A program made the position numbers and the translations under genes. This document shows, piece after piece, positions 31,459 to 33,896 of a DNA stretch of 33,896 bases. The number at the start of each line of letters is the position of its first letter. The first letter of the stretch is position 1. The stretch covers positions 84,917-118,812 of the forward strand of contig NZ_LT706961.1 in the NCBI RefSeq assembly GCF_900155535.1, read 5' to 3'. The notes below the pieces were generated by a model. That model worked only from the letters and a program-made list of their open reading frames with translations, did not search any database and was not told the DNA's origin. Source of the stretch: Corynebacterium urinipleomorphum. Its GTDB lineage: Bacteria; Actinomycetota; Actinomycetes; Mycobacteriales; Mycobacteriaceae.

Positions 31459-33018
31459 ATGGCTATCCGTGATTCCTACGATTACATCGTCGTCGGCGGC
31501 GGCTCCTCCGGTGCCGCAGTGGCCGCCCGTCTGTCCGAGAACCCCGATGTCACTGTCGCCCTCCTCGAGGCTGGCCCGGACGACCGCGACTACGACGAAG
31601 TCCTCTCCCTCAAGCGCTGGCCCGAGCTTCTGGAGTCCGGTCTGGACTGGGACTACCCCATCGAGGAGCAGGAGAACGGCAACTCCTTCATGCGCCACGC
31701 CCGCGCTAAGGTGCTCGGCGGCTGCTCCTCCCACAACTCCTGCATCGCCTTCCACACCCCGGCGGAGGACCTGGAGATCTGGGAGAAGCTCGGCGCCAAC
31801 AACTGGTCCCCGGAGAACATCCTCCCCTTGATTAAGAAGCTGGAGACTAACTCCCGCGAGGGCGACCAGTACGGCCACGACGGCCCAGTGGAGATCATGG
31901 ATGTCCCGCAGGTCGACCCGGTGGGCACCGCAGTCTTGGACGCCTGCGAGGAAGCTGGCCTGCCGCGCAAGAAGTTCAACACCGGTGAAACCGTCAAGCA
32001 CGGTGCGGAGTTCTTCCAGATCAACTCCCACGGCGACAACACCCGCGCCTCCTCCGCAGTGTCCTACCTGCACCCGAACGAGAACCGCGAGAACCTGGAC
32101 ATCCTCACCGGCATGTGGGTCACCCGCATTCTTTTTGACGACGACAACACCGCCACCGGCGTGGAGTACCTCGCCGACGCCTTCAACCGCAAGGCCTCCA
32201 TCAGCGCCAACAAGGAAGTCATCATTTCCGCCGGTGCCATCAACACCCCGCAGCTGCTCATGCTTTCGGGCATCGGCCCGCGCGAGCACCTCGAGGAATT
32301 CGACATCGACGTGCGTGTCGACGCCCCCGGTGTCGGCTCCAACCTCCAGGACCACCCCGAAGCTGTGATCCAGTTCGAGTCCAAGGTCCCCATGGTCCGC
32401 GACTCCACCCAGTGGTGGGAGATCGGCATCTTCACCCAGATCGACGACGACACCGATCTGCCGGACCTGATGATGCACTACGGCTGCACCCCCTTCGACA
32501 TGCACACCGCACGCCAGGGATACCCGCAGTCCGACGAGGCATTCGCGCTCACCCCGAACGTGTGCCACGCCCGCTCCCGCGGCACCGTGCGCCTGCGCTC
32601 CAACGACTACCGCGACAAGCCCAAGGTCGACCCGCGCTACTTCACCGATGAAGAGGGCTACGACATGCGCATCGCCGTCGAGGGCATCAAGCTGGCCCGC
32701 AAGATCGCGGACCAGCCGGCTCTCAAAGACATCGTCGCCCGGGAGCTCTCCCCCGGTCCCGAGGTGCAGACCGACGAGGAGATCGCCGACTACATCTCCA
32801 AGACTCACAACACCGTCTACCACCCGGTGGGCACCGTCCGCATGGGCTCGGACGACGACGAGATGTCCCCTCTCGACCCTGAGCTGCGCGTCAAGGGCGT
32901 GAAGGGCCTCCGCGTTGCCGATGCGTCGGTCATGCCGCAGATCGTGGCCATCAACCCGAACATCACCTGCTACGTGATTGGCGAGCGCGCCGCGCAGCTG
33001 ATCGCCGGCCAGGCGTAG
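31459..33018 (+). CDS. codA: choline oxidase-type GMC flavoprotein (choline to glycine betaine)
   Basis: A 519-residue GMC oxidoreductase with FAD-binding VVGGGSSGAAVAARL at residues 11-25. It would commonly be annotated choline dehydrogenase (betA), but the motifs match choline oxidase of Arthrobacter globiformis: GGCSSHNSC with His92/Ser94 (counterparts of the FAD-linked His99 and Ser101), Glu301 (DHPE, for Glu312), His340 (MMHYG, for His351), Val453/His455 (TVYHPVG, for Val464/His466) and Asn499 (for Asn510), the last five at a constant offset of 11. E. coli BetA has no His at the first site. An oxidase would use O2, release H2O2, and could carry choline through to betaine itself. AAGGAG precedes the ATG. 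Residue numbers of the reference enzyme are from memory. Confidence 0.85.
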   Translation: MAIRDSYDYIVVGGGSSGAAVAARLSENPDVTVALLEAGPDDRDYDEVLSLKRWPELLESGLDWDYPIEEQENGNSFMRHARAKVLGGCSSHNSCIAFHTPAEDLEIWEKLGANNWSPENILPLIKKLETNSREGDQYGHDGPVEIMDVPQVDPVGTAVLDACEEAGLPRKKFNTGETVKHGAEFFQINSHGDNTRASSAVSYLHPNENRENLDILTGMWVTRILFDDDNTATGVEYLADAFNRKASISANKEVIISAGAINTPQLLMLSGIGPREHLEEFDIDVRVDAPGVGSNLQDHPEAVIQFESKVPMVRDSTQWWEIGIFTQIDDDTDLPDLMMHYGCTPFDMHTARQGYPQSDEAFALTPNVCHARSRGTVRLRSNDYRDKPKVDPRYFTDEEGYDMRIAVEGIKLARKIADQPALKDIVARELSPGPEVQTDEEIADYISKTHNTVYHPVGTVRMGSDDDEMSPLDPELRVKGVKGLRVADASVMPQIVAINPNITCYVIGERAAQLIAGQA

Positions 33019-33124
33019 CGCTGCGACGTAGGCGCGTGCCCTTCCGCCCCGCGCCCCCAATACGGGTTAAGTAGCAGAATGTGTGTCTGAGTTTCATCGT
33101 TGACGCTGCTCAACCTACCTAAAT

Positions 33125-33166
33125 CGGGCTTGAATTAGGTTCCAGACCTTATTCGGGCCCGTTTTT
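33125..33166 (+). terminator. intrinsic terminator downstream of codA
   Basis: A 15-bp stem (33125-33139 with 33147-33161; two G-U pairs and one mismatch), 7-nt loop and TTTTT (33162-33166). It is 106 bp after the codA stop, so it may end the betB-codA transcript; alternatively it belongs to the left edge of the following IS element. Confidence 0.75.
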
Positions 33167-33225
33167 CGTTCAATCCACCGGAATGGCACCTGCATGTGCT
33201 ACCCGGGTGTTGGTGTGCTTTCCCG

Positions 33226-33896
33226 GTGACACCAAACAGACCACGATGCCCCTTATGTAATGGGGAAACGAAGAAGAACGGCACCACCTCCAAAGGCTCT
33301 ATCAGGTGGCGGTGCAAAGATTGCGGATCCACTTTCACTCGCCGCCGTACCGACCAGACCCGCGCCCGCGACTTCGCCAGGTTCCACACCTACGTCACCG
33401 GCACAGCCCCGTTGACAGACATTGCCAGGCAAGCAGGTGTCAGTAGGTGGACCTTGGACCGCCGGTTCGCCTCGTTCTGGCTCATCGATGTGCCCAACAC
33501 CCCAGACCCCAACCGGGTCTACGACCAGATCTTCATCGACGGCACCTACACCGACGCCGGCTGCCTGCTCGTAGCTGCAAGCTTCGACCACGTCATCGCC
33601 TGGCACTGGGCCAAAGGCGAATCAGCCCACGCCTACACACAACTGCTGCGCGGTATCGCCGAACCGTTATGCGTCGTCCTCGACGGCGGCCAAGGCGCCT
33701 ACTCGGCGATCAAAGCCTGCTGGCCCAACACTGTGATCCAACGCTGTCTTGTCCATGCCCAACGCGTCATCCGCCGCTACACCACAGCACGCCCCCGCAC
33801 TGATGCCGGCAAAGCCATCTACGCACTCGCGTTGAAACTGACCACAATCACCAACCTCGACCAAGCCAGGGAATGGACACTACACCTGCACGACTT
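33226..33896 (+). CDS. IS1249/IS256-like transposase, 3' end beyond the window
   Basis: A frame with no stop runs from GTG 33226 to the window edge (223 codons). It starts TPNRPRCPLCNGETKKNGTT, a zinc ribbon completed by RWRCKDCGST, as in IS1249-type transposases of Corynebacterium. A helix-turn-helix follows (TDIARQAGVSRWTLDRRF), then the DDE core with FIDGTYTDAG (first Asp), VVLDGGQGAY (second Asp) and the RCLVHAQR block; the Glu lies beyond the edge. The start is uncertain (no ATG and no ribosome-binding site), and neither terminal repeat of the element can be recognised here. It was probably inserted after the betaine genes. Confidence 0.85.
   Translation, partial: MTPNRPRCPLCNGETKKNGTTSKGSIRWRCKDCGSTFTRRRTDQTRARDFARFHTYVTGTAPLTDIARQAGVSRWTLDRRFASFWLIDVPNTPDPNRVYDQIFIDGTYTDAGCLLVAASFDHVIAWHWAKGESAHAYTQLLRGIAEPLCVVLDGGQGAYSAIKACWPNTVIQRCLVHAQRVIRRYTTARPRTDAGKAIYALALKLTTITNLDQAREWTLHLHD

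Noticed and set aside
31444..33060. A 538-codon minus-strand open frame opposite codA (and a similar one opposite betB at 29947-31380)
   Set aside because: High-GC antisense shadows of well-supported dehydrogenase and oxidase genes.
1..33896. CRISPR arrays, tRNA or rRNA genes
   Set aside because: No regularly spaced repeats, cloverleaf sequences or rRNA segments were seen on reading both strands by eye.

Overview
The window reads as chromosomal DNA of a high-GC actinobacterium, almost certainly Corynebacterium. The reasons are the purE-purK / PH-domain protein / birA / accD-accE-maf gene set, an actinobacterial (mycothiol-type) arsenate reductase, an ArsR with the Corynebacterium cysteine triad, an IS1249-like transposase, and many genes whose -10 box lies 7-8 nt before the start codon (leaderless transcription, common in this group). 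Everything was read by eye; no homology search was run.

Layout. 1-2400: end of a TIGR03089-like gene, then ydcF-like, purE and purK on the minus strand. 2400-3530: an intergenic region with a large inverted repeat, then acetolactate decarboxylase (budA). 3524-5415: an AbiEi/AbiEii toxin-antitoxin pair with a palindrome over its promoter. 5426-6612: PH-domain membrane protein and birA. 6781-12561: a secreted/membrane protein pair, DUF488, a divergent arsenic operon (arsR / acr3-arsC), a nitroreductase-like protein of unknown role and a lipoprotein. 12691-15871: a GIY-YIG + DUF2075 helicase-like gene split by a complete 1303-bp IS3-family element with a CCC target duplication. 16065-21094: a two-gene module, a 1095-aa multidomain protein (DEDDh exonuclease, TerB-like, BRCT, HhH, sigma-70 region-4-like HTH, further winged helices) followed 8 nt later by a SWIM zinc-finger protein. 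21127-23502: an SdaC-like amino-acid permease and an LppP/LprE-type lipoprotein. 23620-26395: accD-accE-maf and a DoxX-like protein. 26469-27395: a DUF4282 membrane protein with a long low-complexity tail. 27557-33018: betT, betB and a choline-oxidase-type gene (codA). 33226-end: an IS1249/IS256-like transposase cut by the window edge.

How it fits together. Purine synthesis (purE/purK) and biotin/acyl-CoA carboxylase functions (birA, accD, accE) form the conserved backbone. birA and accD, which I recall as close neighbours in C. glutamicum, are about 17 kb apart here, and the intervening DNA looks like an accessory island: arsenic resistance, a broken helicase, the exonuclease/SWIM pair and several unknown secreted or membrane proteins. 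The right end makes glycine betaine from imported choline for osmoprotection.

The best candidate for an undescribed system is the exonuclease-TerB-BRCT-sigma4 / SWIM gene pair, next to and divergent from the GIY-YIG/DUF2075 helicase gene. The second most notable points are an AccD homologue that lacks the usual oxyanion-hole glycines, and an enzyme that would normally be annotated choline dehydrogenase but carries choline oxidase active-site residues.
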